A DNA stretch of 64,000 nucleotides from Alcaligenes parafaecalis (GTDB lineage Bacteria; Pseudomonadota; Gammaproteobacteria; Burkholderiales; Burkholderiaceae_B): NCBI RefSeq assembly GCF_026344135.1, contig NZ_JAPKNA010000001.1, positions 992,001 through 1,056,000 on the forward strand, given 5' to 3'. The first letter of the stretch is position 1; each line of letters starts with the position of its first letter. Position numbers and translations under genes: made by a program. The notes under the pieces are model-generated. The model worked only from the letters and a program-made list of their open reading frames with translations, ran no database searches and was not told the origin of the DNA. Below are positions 34,901-44,028 of this stretch, one piece after another.

Positions 34901-35720
34901 GGGTGCGGTTTACCTGCTCAAACTGAAACAGTGCGATCGATGCATTCAGGCGTTTGTCCAGAAACTCACCCTTCAGACCCAGCTCCTTATTCGTACCTTT
35001 TACCGGGTCGAGCAAGGAGCCGTTGATGTCGCAATAACTTTGCGGCTTGAAAATACCAGTGTGGCTTGCATCGACCGAGTACGTGTCATTCAAGTCGTAC
35101 ACCAGGCCCCACGTAGGACACAAACTCGGCATCCGCCGAATAGTCCGTTTTGTAGTATTGCGACTTGGATTTGAACCAGCTCACACGTCCACCCAGTATG
35201 AGTTTCAGTGGGTCCGCGATATCAAAGCGTGCCGAGGCATAGAGTCCAAGTTCTTCCTTGTTCTCATCTACGTAGTAGGGATTCAGACCAAACCTTGGCT
35301 TGACCTGCGATGTGGGATTCCAGTTCTCCGGATCAAGCGGAATGTTGGCGGCTGAACTGCCATCCACCCGCTCACTTTCCTTGTTGGCATTGACTCCGAT
35401 GGCAAAGTCATGATCGCGCCCGAACAAGGTCAAAAGACCATTTGCATTGACGTTGAACGCGTAATGCTTGTCACGCATATCCACGCTCTGGGTAAATTTG
35501 CGCAGTGCGCCGCCGGTATACCACGGGTAACTCGCAACGTAATCGGACTCGGCCCAGATACTCCCAGTCGCTGCCCAGAAAACCATGAGGCGACAAGTCG
35601 TAAAACGAGCCATCTGCACGGGTCGGAAATCCTCCCCAGCTAGAGCCCTCGTTATGTTGCCGCTGCCGCGACAAGCCCAGGCTCAGGGTGGTGGCTGGCG
35701 TAAGATCCACGTCCACCACG
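34901..35720 (-). pseudogene. TonB-dependent siderophore receptor, frameshifted and truncated
   Basis: Three frames together read as the middle of an FpvA/FhuE-type outer-membrane siderophore receptor. One frame has LTPATTLSLGLSRQRQHNEG (about 35650-35710), a second has FGRDHDFAIGVNANKESERV and ASARFDIADPLKLILGGRVSW, and a third has LVYDLNDTYSVDASHTGIFK and NKELGLKGEFLDKRLNASIA. One shift is explained by an extra base in the CCCC run at 35107-35110. Another lies near 35550-35570. The signal peptide, plug and C-terminal strands are missing, and the end joins the YncE-like remnant. It cannot encode a working receptor. Confidence 0.85.
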
Positions 35721-36024
35721 CCATATCAGCCGCATCATTGCTATTACCAAGTTTGCGGGGCAGCTAGCCCTGCAACCAGCCATGATGATGGCAATAGAGC
35801 GTTTCAACCGTCATCACGGATAGCTTGTCGGACATGGGAGTATTCATTGAAAACCTGGAGTCAGGCATGGAGACAAATAAGAATAAGTCTCAATTATCAA
35901 TAAATTACTTCCGGCAGGCTAGATATACCTGTATCTGCACAGGCCTGGCTTTAGGCGACATCCTGGCGGACTATGGCTCGCACCCCACCTTGCTCTCAAA
36001 CGACCCGATCTATCCCCAAATGAA
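35721..36024. other. Intergenic region beyond the receptor remnant
   Basis: No gene can be supported. An AT-rich stretch at about 35874-35925 (AATAAGAATAAGTCTCAATT and following) lies upstream of the receptor remnant in its transcription direction, and could be a leftover Fur-regulated promoter. The match to a Fur box is weak. The rest shows no recognisable signal. Confidence 0.4.
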
Positions 36025-36060
36025 TGAACCCGCCTGGAGAGTCGTCTCCAGACGGGTTCA
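36025..36060 (-). terminator. Long hairpin after the FAH-family gene
   Basis: TGAACCCGCCTGGAGA (36025-36040) pairs with TCTCCAGACGGGTTCA (36045-36060) around a GTCG loop, with one mismatch in 16. On the minus strand it is followed by TTCATTTGG. It begins 22 bases beyond the stop of the hydrolase gene, so it probably ends the hem-ppa-FAH transcript. Confidence 0.7.
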
Positions 36061-36082
36061 TGACTAACGATTCAAACTGGGA

Positions 36083-36778
36083 TCAGACCAGACGCACGTC
36101 TATGCTGCCCAGGCCGTCGATAGCCCCATGCATCACATCGCCACGTTCCACCGAACCTACACCGGCCGGGGTTCCTGTGAAGATGATGTCGCCAGGGACC
36201 AGCTCGAACAGGCCAGACAGATAAGCGATGGACTCAGCCACATTCCAGATCAACTGATTCAAATCGCCGGTCTGGCGGCGTTCGCCGTTGACGTCCAGAG
36301 TGATCGCACCTTGGGACAACTCGCCAATACGGCTGCGTGGCACCAGAGGGCCGGTCGGTGCGGAGTGGTCAAAGGCTTTGCCCACTTCCCAGGGACGACC
36401 GGCTTTTTTGGCTTGCGTCTGCAAATCCCGGCGGGTCATATCCAGACCCACCGCGTATCCCCACACACATTCAGCAGCCTGCTCCACGGTCAGATCACAC
36501 CCGCCTTTGGACAAAGCTACGACGAGTTCGATCTCGTGATGCAGATCCTGGGTGCGGGACGGATATGGCATGTCGCAGACCTGGCCGGGCAGCACATTCA
36601 AAATGGAATCCGCCGGTTTGCAGAAGAAGAAAGGATCTTCGCGACCGGTAAAGCCCATTTCCTTAGCATGCTCGACGTAATTGCGGCCGACGCAATAAAT
36701 GCGACGTACAGGAAAAACCTGCTCACTGTCCTGTACGTTCAGTGCCGCAATGGCTGGTGCGGGGATAACGGTATTCAT
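36083..36778 (-). CDS. Fumarylacetoacetate hydrolase-family protein
   Basis: A 231-residue enzyme of the FAH superfamily, which cleaves or hydrolyses C-C bonds of diketo acids or decarboxylates oxaloacetate. Signatures are YCVGRNYVEHAKEMG, PFFFCKPADS, the metal-binding HHEIELVVAL, DMTRRDLQ, KAFDHSAPTGP and the C-terminal PGDIIFTGTPAGVGSVERGD. The length suits the YcgM/FAHD1 type, which acts on acylpyruvates or oxaloacetate. Its start overlaps the ppa stop by four bases, so the two are co-translated. The exact substrate is not evident. Confidence 0.88.
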   Translation of the reverse strand: MNTVIPAPAIAALNVQDSEQVFPVRRIYCVGRNYVEHAKEMGFTGREDPFFFCKPADSILNVLPGQVCDMPYPSRTQDLHHEIELVVALSKGGCDLTVEQAAECVWGYAVGLDMTRRDLQTQAKKAGRPWEVGKAFDHSAPTGPLVPRSRIGELSQGAITLDVNGERRQTGDLNQLIWNVAESIAYLSGLFELVPGDIIFTGTPAGVGSVERGDVMHGAIDGLGSIDVRLV

Positions 36779-37311
36779 TTTGCCTGGCCGTCAGCAAAGC
36801 GTTTGGCACCGTCTACCAGTTCTTTCTTGGCAGCTTCGATACCGTCCCAGCCCTTGACCTTGACCCATTTGCCTTTTTCGATATCTTTGTAGTGCTCGAA
36901 AAAGTGCTTGATGCGCTCCAGCTCTTCAGGCTGCAGATCGTCAGGCGACTGAACATTGCGGTACAAAGGGTACAGCTTGTCGGTAGGCACAGCCAGCAGC
37001 TTGGCATCACCACCGCCTTCGTCGTCCATGTGCAGCACGCCGATAGGACGGCAAGGGATCACAGCACCGATCTGGATTGGGAAAGGAGCAATCACCAGCA
37101 CGTCAACGGGGTCGCCATCGTCCGAAATGGTTTGTGGAACGTAGCCGTAGTTGCAGGGGTAGTGCATGGCGGTCAGCATGAAGCGATCCACAAAAACCAC
37201 ACCGTTTTCGTCAACTTCGTATTTGACGGGGTCCGAGTTCATGGGGATTTCGATGACTACGTTGATCTCGTCGGGCAGTTTTTTGCCAGCAGGTACTTGG
37301 GCGAGGCTCAT
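36775..37311 (-). CDS. ppa: Inorganic pyrophosphatase
   Basis: Ppa hydrolyses pyrophosphate and drives biosynthetic reactions forward. The 178-residue protein is a family I enzyme with the metal-binding signature DDGDPVDVLV at about 66-75, KYEVDENGVVFVDRF, and the C-terminal FFEHYKDIEKGKWVKVKGW. It lies 28 bases after hemY and overlaps the FAH-family gene by four bases. Confidence 0.95.
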   Translation of the reverse strand: MSLAQVPAGKKLPDEINVVIEIPMNSDPVKYEVDENGVVFVDRFMLTAMHYPCNYGYVPQTISDDGDPVDVLVIAPFPIQIGAVIPCRPIGVLHMDDEGGGDAKLLAVPTDKLYPLYRNVQSPDDLQPEELERIKHFFEHYKDIEKGKWVKVKGWDGIEAAKKELVDGAKRFADGQAK

Positions 37312-37339
37312 TCGTGCAAACCTTTAAAAATAAAAGAAA

Positions 37340-38845
37340 TTAATCGTTGGAGCGTCGAGGACGGTCCGAAGTTTGAGAGAGATCGACCCCAGGGATGGGA
37401 GCCGTATCAAAGTAATCATCCAGATCCGAGGAGGAGCTCACGCTATCTTGCTCCGGTGTCGCAGCAGGAGGTACGGGCTCGGCGACCACAGGCAAGGGAC
37501 GGCCATGATCGGGCAAGTCCTCGGCCACGACGCTGGCGGCATAGGTGTAATGCGGCAAATCGTCATCGTCCTGCGAAGGCAGACTGTCTGCGTCCGTGTG
37601 GCTAGGATCATGACGGGTATCCGCCGCAGGCAAAGCACGGCTGACTGCCAGGATAGGCAAGGTACCGGCCATGGACGCCGCCTTACGCCAGTAAGACACC
37701 GCTTCGTCATGGCGACCCAGGCTGTCGTACAAATTACCCAGCAATGCGTGATTACGCAGATCACCCTGAATTTTCAGGCTGCGCAGCAAATAATGTTCGC
37801 CCTGGCCCCACAACTGACTGGTCAGACACAAGTGACCCAAGGTGGACAGCAAGACCGGATTATTAGGCTGACTACGCAGCCATTCCTCGGCTTTGGCCAA
37901 ACGGCGGCCCACAAACTCGGGGGGGCATTGCGCATAGGCTTCCAGCAAGCGAGCATCGAAGCTGGCGGCAATCGCAGGCTCCAGAATGCGACCGGCTTCT
38001 TCGTAATTGCCTTCTTGTTCCTGAATCAGGGCAGCTTCCAGGGCCACGCCGGGCAAGACTTTTTCTTCAGATTTCAGATCCGACCACAAGGCCTTGAACT
38101 GTTCTACACCGCCTGCACGCAAGCGTGCGGCAGCCGCAAACTCGATATGGCTGAGTGCCTCCTGGCGGTCAATGCCGCTGCGACGCACCAGCAAACGGGT
38201 CAACTCATAGACGCGCTCGGCATTGCCTTGCTGACGATAGGCACGCAACAGCAAACGGGTGGCATGCAGGTGACGCGAACTGGCATCTTGCAAGCCTTGC
38301 AGCAGCTCGATGGCCTCCTCTGTCCGGTTCTGATCCAGATACAGTTCGGCTGAGGCCACTGCGCTGGCTTCTTTCAAGCGTACATCGTCACCAGCGGCCG
38401 CACGAGCGGCAGCCAAAGCTTCGTCACGTTGTGCAATCTGACCTTGATAATGTGCGGCACGTGCAGCGGCCAAGCCAGCCACGACTTTGCTGGACTGCGA
38501 GCGGGTTTTGCTCATCAGCTTCATCATGTCTTTTTCGGCTTGTTCGTAACGCCCTTCCAGAATGCTGATCCAGCCTGTTTCCAGCAAGGTTTGATCGCGC
38601 CGTTGAGCGCGACGACCACGCCAAAGACGGAAACGCTCAGGACCGTCGCTGAACCACGCCAGAAGACGCAGCAAAACGTACAGAACAATGAACAGGCCCA
38701 GCGTGCACAGGACCACATAGGTCAACGAGGCACGAGCCAGATAATGCGGGGTCACCAGGTAGACGTTACCGGCGTGTTCACGCAGGACCAGTGCCAGGGC
38801 AACCGCGGCAATAAAAAGGATGAGGGTCCAGAACCAAGTACGCAT
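37340..38845 (-). CDS. hemY: HemY-family tetratricopeptide membrane protein
   Basis: A 501-residue protein with two N-terminal transmembrane helices (about 4-21 and 40-65), the HemY_N domain and a series of TPR-like helices in the cytoplasm or periplasm (about 85-400). A proline- and acid-rich tail follows (about 410-501). The gene is named for its position at the end of hem operons; it is not the protoporphyrinogen oxidase called HemY in Bacillus. Its biochemical role is unsettled. It follows hemX by three bases. Confidence 0.9.
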   Translation of the reverse strand: MRTWFWTLILFIAAVALALVLREHAGNVYLVTPHYLARASLTYVVLCTLGLFIVLYVLLRLLAWFSDGPERFRLWRGRRAQRRDQTLLETGWISILEGRYEQAEKDMMKLMSKTRSQSSKVVAGLAAARAAHYQGQIAQRDEALAAARAAAGDDVRLKEASAVASAELYLDQNRTEEAIELLQGLQDASSRHLHATRLLLRAYRQQGNAERVYELTRLLVRRSGIDRQEALSHIEFAAAARLRAGGVEQFKALWSDLKSEEKVLPGVALEAALIQEQEGNYEEAGRILEPAIAASFDARLLEAYAQCPPEFVGRRLAKAEEWLRSQPNNPVLLSTLGHLCLTSQLWGQGEHYLLRSLKIQGDLRNHALLGNLYDSLGRHDEAVSYWRKAASMAGTLPILAVSRALPAADTRHDPSHTDADSLPSQDDDDLPHYTYAASVVAEDLPDHGRPLPVVAEPVPPAATPEQDSVSSSSDLDDYFDTAPIPGVDLSQTSDRPRRSND

Positions 38846-38848
38846 ACC

Positions 38849-40204
38849 TTACCCCTGCGCCTGAGCGGGCTGTTCCGTCTCGGTTTGAGCGGGAGCACCA
38901 GACTCAGTCTGTTCGCTAGCCGGAGCCGCTGGTTCCTGGCTGGCAGGCTCAGTGGATTGAGGAGGGTCGGACAAGATGTGATCGGTGTCCCCCGGCTCGC
39001 TCGTGCTGTCGTCCGCATTGTCCTGACTACGACCAGCCTGGGCCTGACGCAGGCTTTCAATCGCCGCCAAGGTGTTATTCACGGTAGGCAAACGAGCGCC
39101 GATGCGGGTGTCTTGCAATTGGCGGGTCAGGCGTAGTGCTTGCTGAACTTGGCCGGATTGCGTGTCAAAGCGCTTCTCCAGCGCCGTAGCCACGGCAGTC
39201 AACTCCGTCTGCCAGACGGCGGACTGATTCATCATCATGGCCAATTGCGCAGCCATAATGCGCAGACGCAGATTCTCACGCAGACGGGCAGCCTGATCGG
39301 GCGACATCAACAAGGCGGCAGCATCGTCAACACGGCGGATGGAGACAAACTGCCCCAGATCGTGGCTGACAGAACGCCAGGCGCTGCTGCCCCACTGCTC
39401 CACCGTGTTCCAGCTACGTTCCCACCATGGGGCATCGGCCGCCAACTCAGCAGGTTCCTGAACCTCGGACTGCAGGTCCAGCGCTTCGGTATTAGCGCCA
39501 CCCGCAACGTCATCAGGCACCAGCAAAGGTGCTTCCGAGACGTAACGCGACAAGGTATCCAGTTGACGGGACAAAGAGGCCACATCAACCGTAGCCGCTG
39601 CACGCAAGCGCTCCAGATCGCCATTCAGGGTCTGTTGCAAAGAGGCCAGTCCCACGCGATTGGCGCGCGCCAACTGCGCCTGGGCCGCTTCCAGAGAAAC
39701 GATGGCATTGGCCACATTGCCACCCAGCATCAATTGTTGCTGGGCAATCGTGGCCAGGTGATCAATATCATTCAACAAAACCAATTCCGACCCGCTGTCC
39801 GTCATGGTCTGGAACGCCTGGCTCAGATCATGGAACTGTTCGGTGGAATCGTTAAAGGATTTTTCCAACTGCGCCAGCTTGTCGGACTGACGCTGTGCCA
39901 GGGCCAGGGCTTGCTGCGCGGTCTGGCGCGCCTGCTCCGTGGTACTGACGTTGGTCGCCAACTGCGCTTGCAGTTCAGCTTTATGCTTTTCCAGAATCGA
40001 GTTCTGATACCAAAGACCGGCAGCGGCCAGAACCACCACAACAGCCGTCAGGGCATAGGCCGGACCCGCGCCACTTTTACGCTTTTGAGGCGCGGTGGTG
40101 CTGTTTTCAGGTTCGGAATACGGACGAGGTGCCGTTGTATTGGCTGGGCTGGAAATGGGAGTCTCCGGTTCGCTTGCGGATGCGTTCTCTGTTTTATCGT
40201 TCAT
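38849..40204 (-). CDS. hemX: HemX-family protein
   Basis: A 451-residue protein with a Pro/Thr/Ser-rich cytoplasmic N-terminus (1-45), one transmembrane helix at about 47-66 (ALTAVVVVLAAAGLWY), a coiled coil rich in Gln and Ala (about 70-125) and the HemX domain to about 385, ending in a low-complexity Glu/Ala/Gln tail. Although often annotated as uroporphyrinogen-III methyltransferase, HemX proteins lack the SAM-binding motifs, and none are visible here. A scaffolding role in haem synthesis is presumed. It lies 24 bases after hemD and 3 before hemY. Confidence 0.9.
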   Translation of the reverse strand: MNDKTENASASEPETPISSPANTTAPRPYSEPENSTTAPQKRKSGAGPAYALTAVVVVLAAAGLWYQNSILEKHKAELQAQLATNVSTTEQARQTAQQALALAQRQSDKLAQLEKSFNDSTEQFHDLSQAFQTMTDSGSELVLLNDIDHLATIAQQQLMLGGNVANAIVSLEAAQAQLARANRVGLASLQQTLNGDLERLRAAATVDVASLSRQLDTLSRYVSEAPLLVPDDVAGGANTEALDLQSEVQEPAELAADAPWWERSWNTVEQWGSSAWRSVSHDLGQFVSIRRVDDAAALLMSPDQAARLRENLRLRIMAAQLAMMMNQSAVWQTELTAVATALEKRFDTQSGQVQQALRLTRQLQDTRIGARLPTVNNTLAAIESLRQAQAGRSQDNADDSTSEPGDTDHILSDPPQSTEPASQEPAAPASEQTESGAPAQTETEQPAQAQG

Positions 40205-40228
40205 GGCAAGATTGTAATCCGTGTGAGG

Positions 40229-41029
40229 CTAATCGCGCGAGAGCACCGCCATCAAGGCAGCGACAATGTCATCATCGTCTGGTGTACACCTTTTTACCAT
40301 TGGTGGCGCTGCGATTCCAGCTTGCAGCAATAAGGACTGTAAATGTTCCTCAATACGCGGATGAATGACCACATAGGCGCATTGCGCCCAACTATCCATC
40401 AAACCCAGCCGCTTTGCATTGGCAAAAACCGCATCAGCACTTTGGGAGCTGCTTAGCAGAACGGCCAGGCGGCCCGCCTGCAAACTGTCACGAATTTGGC
40501 GGCCCTGCTCCGGGCTCCACTGCGCGGCGTTGCGCTGATACATGGCCAGGCGCTGGACCTGAACTCCGTGGTCTTCCAGACGCTGCCCCAACCATTCGCG
40601 ACCGCTATGGCCTCGCACAATCAGAACCCGCGCCAGATGCCCGAGCCTGGGCTCCAGGACCGCCCACAAAGCCTCTGAGTCCTGTAAGGAATCAAGCGCT
40701 TCGGGGTACAGCACGTCCTCGGATGCAACGCCCTCCTGGGCGCGCAAACAGGCTGCCGTCGCCAGGCCGACGGCAGCTAGCAGGACACCGTTGGGCCAGC
40801 TCTGGCCACGTGCCCGCAGAGCGTCAAAATAGAAATTGACAGCGCTGCTGCTGACAAAAAGCACCAGGTCACAATCCTTGGGATCTTGCCATTGCTCCTG
40901 GGTAAGCGCTTGCGCTTCCAAGGTCAGGGCGGGGAAAACCAAAGAAGAAAAACCCTGCGCGGCCAGGGCAGCCGACAGGGTTTCATTCCGTCCCGCCGGG
41001 CGGGTCAGTAATACACAAGGCAGGTTCAT
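40229..41029 (-). CDS. hemD: Uroporphyrinogen-III synthase
   Basis: HemD cyclises hydroxymethylbilane and inverts ring D to give uroporphyrinogen III. The 266-residue protein begins MNLPCVLLTRPAGRNETLSA, the usual N-terminal LTRP motif, and carries VLIVRGHSGREWLGQRLEDHG and the later LLSSSQSADAVF segment. The family is poorly conserved, so the neighbouring hemC and hemX support the assignment. It starts six bases after the hemC stop. Confidence 0.93.
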   Translation of the reverse strand: MNLPCVLLTRPAGRNETLSAALAAQGFSSLVFPALTLEAQALTQEQWQDPKDCDLVLFVSSSAVNFYFDALRARGQSWPNGVLLAAVGLATAACLRAQEGVASEDVLYPEALDSLQDSEALWAVLEPRLGHLARVLIVRGHSGREWLGQRLEDHGVQVQRLAMYQRNAAQWSPEQGRQIRDSLQAGRLAVLLSSSQSADAVFANAKRLGLMDSWAQCAYVVIHPRIEEHLQSLLLQAGIAAPPMVKRCTPDDDDIVAALMAVLSRD

Positions 41030-41035
41030 GCCGAT

Positions 41036-41998
41036 TTATTGGCCTTCTGACGACTGTTCCGTCAGCAAGCGATCCAGGATAGCCTGGGCACCTTGCTGCT
41101 TCAGATCCTCTGCCAGGGACAGGCCCAAATCTTCAGCCTGTTTAGCTGAACCGCGAATTTGCGCCCGGTATACCGTCGATCCGTCAGGCTCGGCAACCAG
41201 ACCGCTCAGGCTCAGTTGCTCGCCGTCCAGGGTGGCGTAGGCAGCCAAGGGCACTTGACAGGAACCACCCAGAGCACGCGACACGGCACGCTCGGCCAAG
41301 GCACACACATGGCTGGTGTCATGGCTCAAGGGAGCCAGCCATTGCGCCACATCGGTGCGAGTCTTGAGGATTTCAATTCCCAAGGCCCCTTGCCCGGCAG
41401 CAGGCAAGCTGTCGTCAACAGAGATGTAATCGCGAATACGTTCGGCCAACTCCAGACGGCGCAAACCGGCCGAAGCCAGAATAATGGCGTCGTAATCGCC
41501 TCGATCCAGCTTGGACAAGCGCGTTTGCACATTGCCACGCAGCGGACGGATATCCAGATGCGGGTAACGCTCACGAATCTGGGATTCACGGCGCAAGCTG
41601 GATGTGCCTACGATGGCACCAGCAGGTAAAGCCGCAAGATTGGTATAAGTATTGGAAACAAAAGCATCGCGTGGGTCGTCCCGTTCCATGATGATGGGCA
41701 AGTCAAAAGACTCGGGCAGGACCACCGGCACGTCTTTCAAGGAGTGCACGGCCAGATGGGCGCGGCCATCCAGCAAGGCAGTTTCCAATTCTTTGACAAA
41801 CAGACCCTTGCCGCCGACCTTGGACAAGGTGCGGTCCAGAATCTGGTCACCACGGGTAGTCATTTCCAGCAAAGACACCTTGCACTGCGGGTACAACTGC
41901 TGCAGACGGTCGCGAACATGCTTGGCTTGCCACAAGGCCAGTTGACTGGCGCGTGTGGCAATAACCAATTCCTGAGGGGTACAAGCCACAGCGGTCAT
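41036..41998 (-). CDS. hemC: Hydroxymethylbilane synthase
   Basis: Porphobilinogen deaminase polymerises four porphobilinogen units on a dipyrromethane cofactor. The 320-residue protein has the expected motifs ATRASQLALWQAKHV, SKVGGKGLFVKELE, AVHSLKDVP, GTSSLRRESQ and Cys247 in LGGSCQVPLAAYA, which carries the cofactor. Its ATG overlaps the stop of a small membrane-protein gene by four bases (ATGA). It leads the run hemC-hemD-hemX-hemY. Confidence 0.96.
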   Translation of the reverse strand: MTAVACTPQELVIATRASQLALWQAKHVRDRLQQLYPQCKVSLLEMTTRGDQILDRTLSKVGGKGLFVKELETALLDGRAHLAVHSLKDVPVVLPESFDLPIIMERDDPRDAFVSNTYTNLAALPAGAIVGTSSLRRESQIRERYPHLDIRPLRGNVQTRLSKLDRGDYDAIILASAGLRRLELAERIRDYISVDDSLPAAGQGALGIEILKTRTDVAQWLAPLSHDTSHVCALAERAVSRALGGSCQVPLAAYATLDGEQLSLSGLVAEPDGSTVYRAQIRGSAKQAEDLGLSLAEDLKQQGAQAILDRLLTEQSSEGQ

Positions 41999-42120
41999 GC
42001 AGCAAAGTAGCGCACGATGGCTGCTGCAACAATACCGATAATGGCCAGGAGCCCTAAGCCTTGCAGCAGGGACAAACCACCTTCCTGGCCTTTGGCGTCG
42101 GAGGATTTAAAAAATGCCAT
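41995..42120 (-). CDS. Small single-helix membrane protein upstream of hemC
   Basis: A 41-residue protein: a polar N-terminus (MAFFKSSDAKGQEGG) and one C-terminal hydrophobic helix (LLQGLGLLAIIGIVAAAIV) with a short RYFAA end. AAGGA lies about eleven bases upstream of the ATG. The frame continues upstream into terC, but without plausible function. Its stop overlaps the hemC start by four bases, which makes translation likely. I do not recognise a family; a stress or assembly factor is conceivable, but nothing in the sequence says so. Confidence 0.55.
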   Translation of the reverse strand: MAFFKSSDAKGQEGGLSLLQGLGLLAIIGIVAAAIVRYFAA

Positions 42121-42124
42121 AGAA

Positions 42125-42829
42125 CTATGCTTCCTTGATAGAGCCTTTACGGTGCGCCAGCCATTTGCCCAGCGCAATCACTAATAAGGCACAAACAATC
42201 TCGATCCCGAGTTTAACAGGCTGGGGCTGGACGCCAAATTGATTTTCCACAATCTTGTCCGTGACAAGCATGCCGCCTGCAATCCAGCCCAGCAAGGCGC
42301 CCCCCAAGGTAACCACGATGGGGAAACGATCAATCAACTTCAGAACCAGCGTGCTGCCCCAGACAATAATGGGGACACTTAGCAATAAACCAAAGATCAC
42401 ATAGCCTAGTTGATGGTCCAGATGCGCGTTTTGTGCTGCACCGGCAATGGCAATGACGTTATCCAGGCTCATCACAAAATCGGCAATGATGATGGTTTTC
42501 ACCGCCGCCCAGATCGTGCCGCCACCTTGAATATTGCCGTGCTCATCGTCTTCAGGCATCAACAACTTGACGCCGATCCACAAGAGCAGCAGGCCGCCCA
42601 CCACTTTCAGGAATGGCAGATCCAGCAGGGTCAAGGCAAAGAAAATCAGGATGACGCGCAGAAAAATCGCGCCGACCGTCCCCCACATGATGCCTTGCAT
42701 ACGCTGCTGCTTGGGCAGGTTGCGACAGGCCAGTGCAATCACGACGGCATTGTCACCGCCGAGCAAAATATCAATCAGTACAATTTGAAACAGTGAACCC
42801 CAATGCAGGGTTTGGAGGAATTCAATCAT
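42125..42829 (-). CDS. TerC-family integral membrane protein
   Basis: A 234-residue protein with about seven transmembrane helices and the paired TerC motifs LLGGDNAVVIALACRNLP (about 23-40) and FVMSLDNVIAIAGAA (about 118-132), whose aspartates are thought to bind metal. This branch (YjbE/YkoY-like) is linked to manganese export or metalation of secreted enzymes. The gene precedes the small membrane protein by four bases and then hemC. I looked for a yybP-ykoY manganese riboswitch in the 296 bases upstream and did not find its conserved core. Confidence 0.88.
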   Translation of the reverse strand: MIEFLQTLHWGSLFQIVLIDILLGGDNAVVIALACRNLPKQQRMQGIMWGTVGAIFLRVILIFFALTLLDLPFLKVVGGLLLLWIGVKLLMPEDDEHGNIQGGGTIWAAVKTIIIADFVMSLDNVIAIAGAAQNAHLDHQLGYVIFGLLLSVPIIVWGSTLVLKLIDRFPIVVTLGGALLGWIAGGMLVTDKIVENQFGVQPQPVKLGIEIVCALLVIALGKWLAHRKGSIKEA

Positions 42830-43089
42830 TTCGTTCCCGTGTGGCTAATCGTTAGCTCTCTTCCCAGCCGCTGGACAAACATTCTTTTTTTGTCGCCGGG
42901 CCGTCCCAAGACAACAATGCCCCTTAAAGCAGCAAACTAATCCTAGCCTGTGCAACATGGGGGGCTTCTTTTTTTACGTCATTCGTTTCAGCATCATCAG
43001 GCTGGCCAGATTCGGGAAGGAATGCGCCGGAACAGGTGTTTTCTTGACGAAACCGGCTGGCCAATCTGCTCTGGCTGCCAGGCAGCCAG

Positions 43090-43114
43090 ACAAAGAACCC
43101 GCCGAAGCGGGTTC
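43090..43114 (-). terminator. Terminator after sucD
   Basis: The perfect 8-bp stem GAACCCGC/GCGGGTTC (43095-43102 and 43107-43114) with a CGAA/TTCG tetraloop is followed on the minus strand by TTTGTCT. It lies 12 bases beyond the sucD stop. Confidence 0.8.
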
Positions 43115-43125
43115 CGTACTACATC

Positions 43126-44007
43126 TTACAGCGCCAATTTGAGCAATTTGCCCATTTCGGATGGGTTGCGAGTGGTACGAATACCGCAAGCTTCCATGAC
43201 TTCCAGTTTGGCATCGGCCGTGTCGGCACCACCGGAGATCAGGGCACCAGCGTGACCCATGCGTTTTCCGGGAGGGGCTGTAACGCCAGCGATAAAGCCA
43301 ACAACAGGCTTGGTCATATTGTCTTTAGCCCACAAAGCCGCGTTGACTTCGTCTGGACCGCCGATCTCGCCAATCATGATAACGGCATCGGTATCAGGAT
43401 CGTCGTTGAACATCTTCAGCACGTCGATGTGCTTCAGACCGTTGATTGGGTCGCCACCGATACCGACAGCCGAGGATTGCCCCAGGCCCAGTTCAGTGAC
43501 TTGAGCAACCGCTTCGTAAGTCAGCGTGCCGGAGCGGCTGACCACACCGATGCGGCCCTTGCGGTGAATGTGGCCGGGCATGATACCAATCTTGATCTCG
43601 TCAGGCGTGATCAGACCGGGGCAGTTCGGGCCCAACAGCAAGGTTTTGCGGTTTTCAGCGCGCATGCGGTTGCGAACTTCCAGCATGTCGCGAACAGGGA
43701 TGCCTTCGGTAATGCAGATAACCAGGTCCAGGTCAGCTTCAACAGCTTCCCAGATGGCAGCAGCAGCACCTGCGGGTGGAACGTAGATAACCGACACAGT
43801 CGCGCCAGTTTCAGCCTTGGCGTCGGACACGGAAGCGTAGATAGGCACGCCTTCGAAATCCTCACCAGCACGCTTGGGGTTCACGCCAGCCACAAAGGCT
43901 TCCATGCCGTTACCGTACTCGCGGCACATGCGGGTGTGGAACTGGCCGGTCTTGCCGGTGATCCCTTGCGTGATGACTTTAGTGTCTTTATTGATCAGAA
44001 TCGACAT
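43126..44007 (-). CDS. sucD: Succinyl-CoA synthetase alpha subunit
   Basis: SucD carries the active-site histidine and the CoA-binding domain of the TCA-cycle succinyl-CoA ligase. The 293-residue protein has TQGITGKTGQFHTRMCREYG (CoA-binding Rossmann fold), GPNCPGLITPDEIKIGIMPG and the phosphohistidine His252 in GKRMGHAGALISGG. It follows sucC by 21 bases. The two subunits assemble as a heterodimer or tetramer in the cytoplasm. Confidence 0.97.
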   Translation of the reverse strand: MSILINKDTKVITQGITGKTGQFHTRMCREYGNGMEAFVAGVNPKRAGEDFEGVPIYASVSDAKAETGATVSVIYVPPAGAAAAIWEAVEADLDLVICITEGIPVRDMLEVRNRMRAENRKTLLLGPNCPGLITPDEIKIGIMPGHIHRKGRIGVVSRSGTLTYEAVAQVTELGLGQSSAVGIGGDPINGLKHIDVLKMFNDDPDTDAVIMIGEIGGPDEVNAALWAKDNMTKPVVGFIAGVTAPPGKRMGHAGALISGGADTADAKLEVMEACGIRTTRNPSEMGKLLKLAL

Positions 44008-44028
44008 TTGCTAATCCTCAACCTTTTC

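Noticed and set aside
35874..35900. Fur-box-like AT-rich sequence upstream of the receptor remnant
   Set aside because: Only about half of the 19 consensus positions match, so it is no better than other AT-rich stretches.
42830..43089. Possible yybP-ykoY manganese riboswitch upstream of terC
   Set aside because: The conserved loop sequences of that riboswitch could not be found in the leader.
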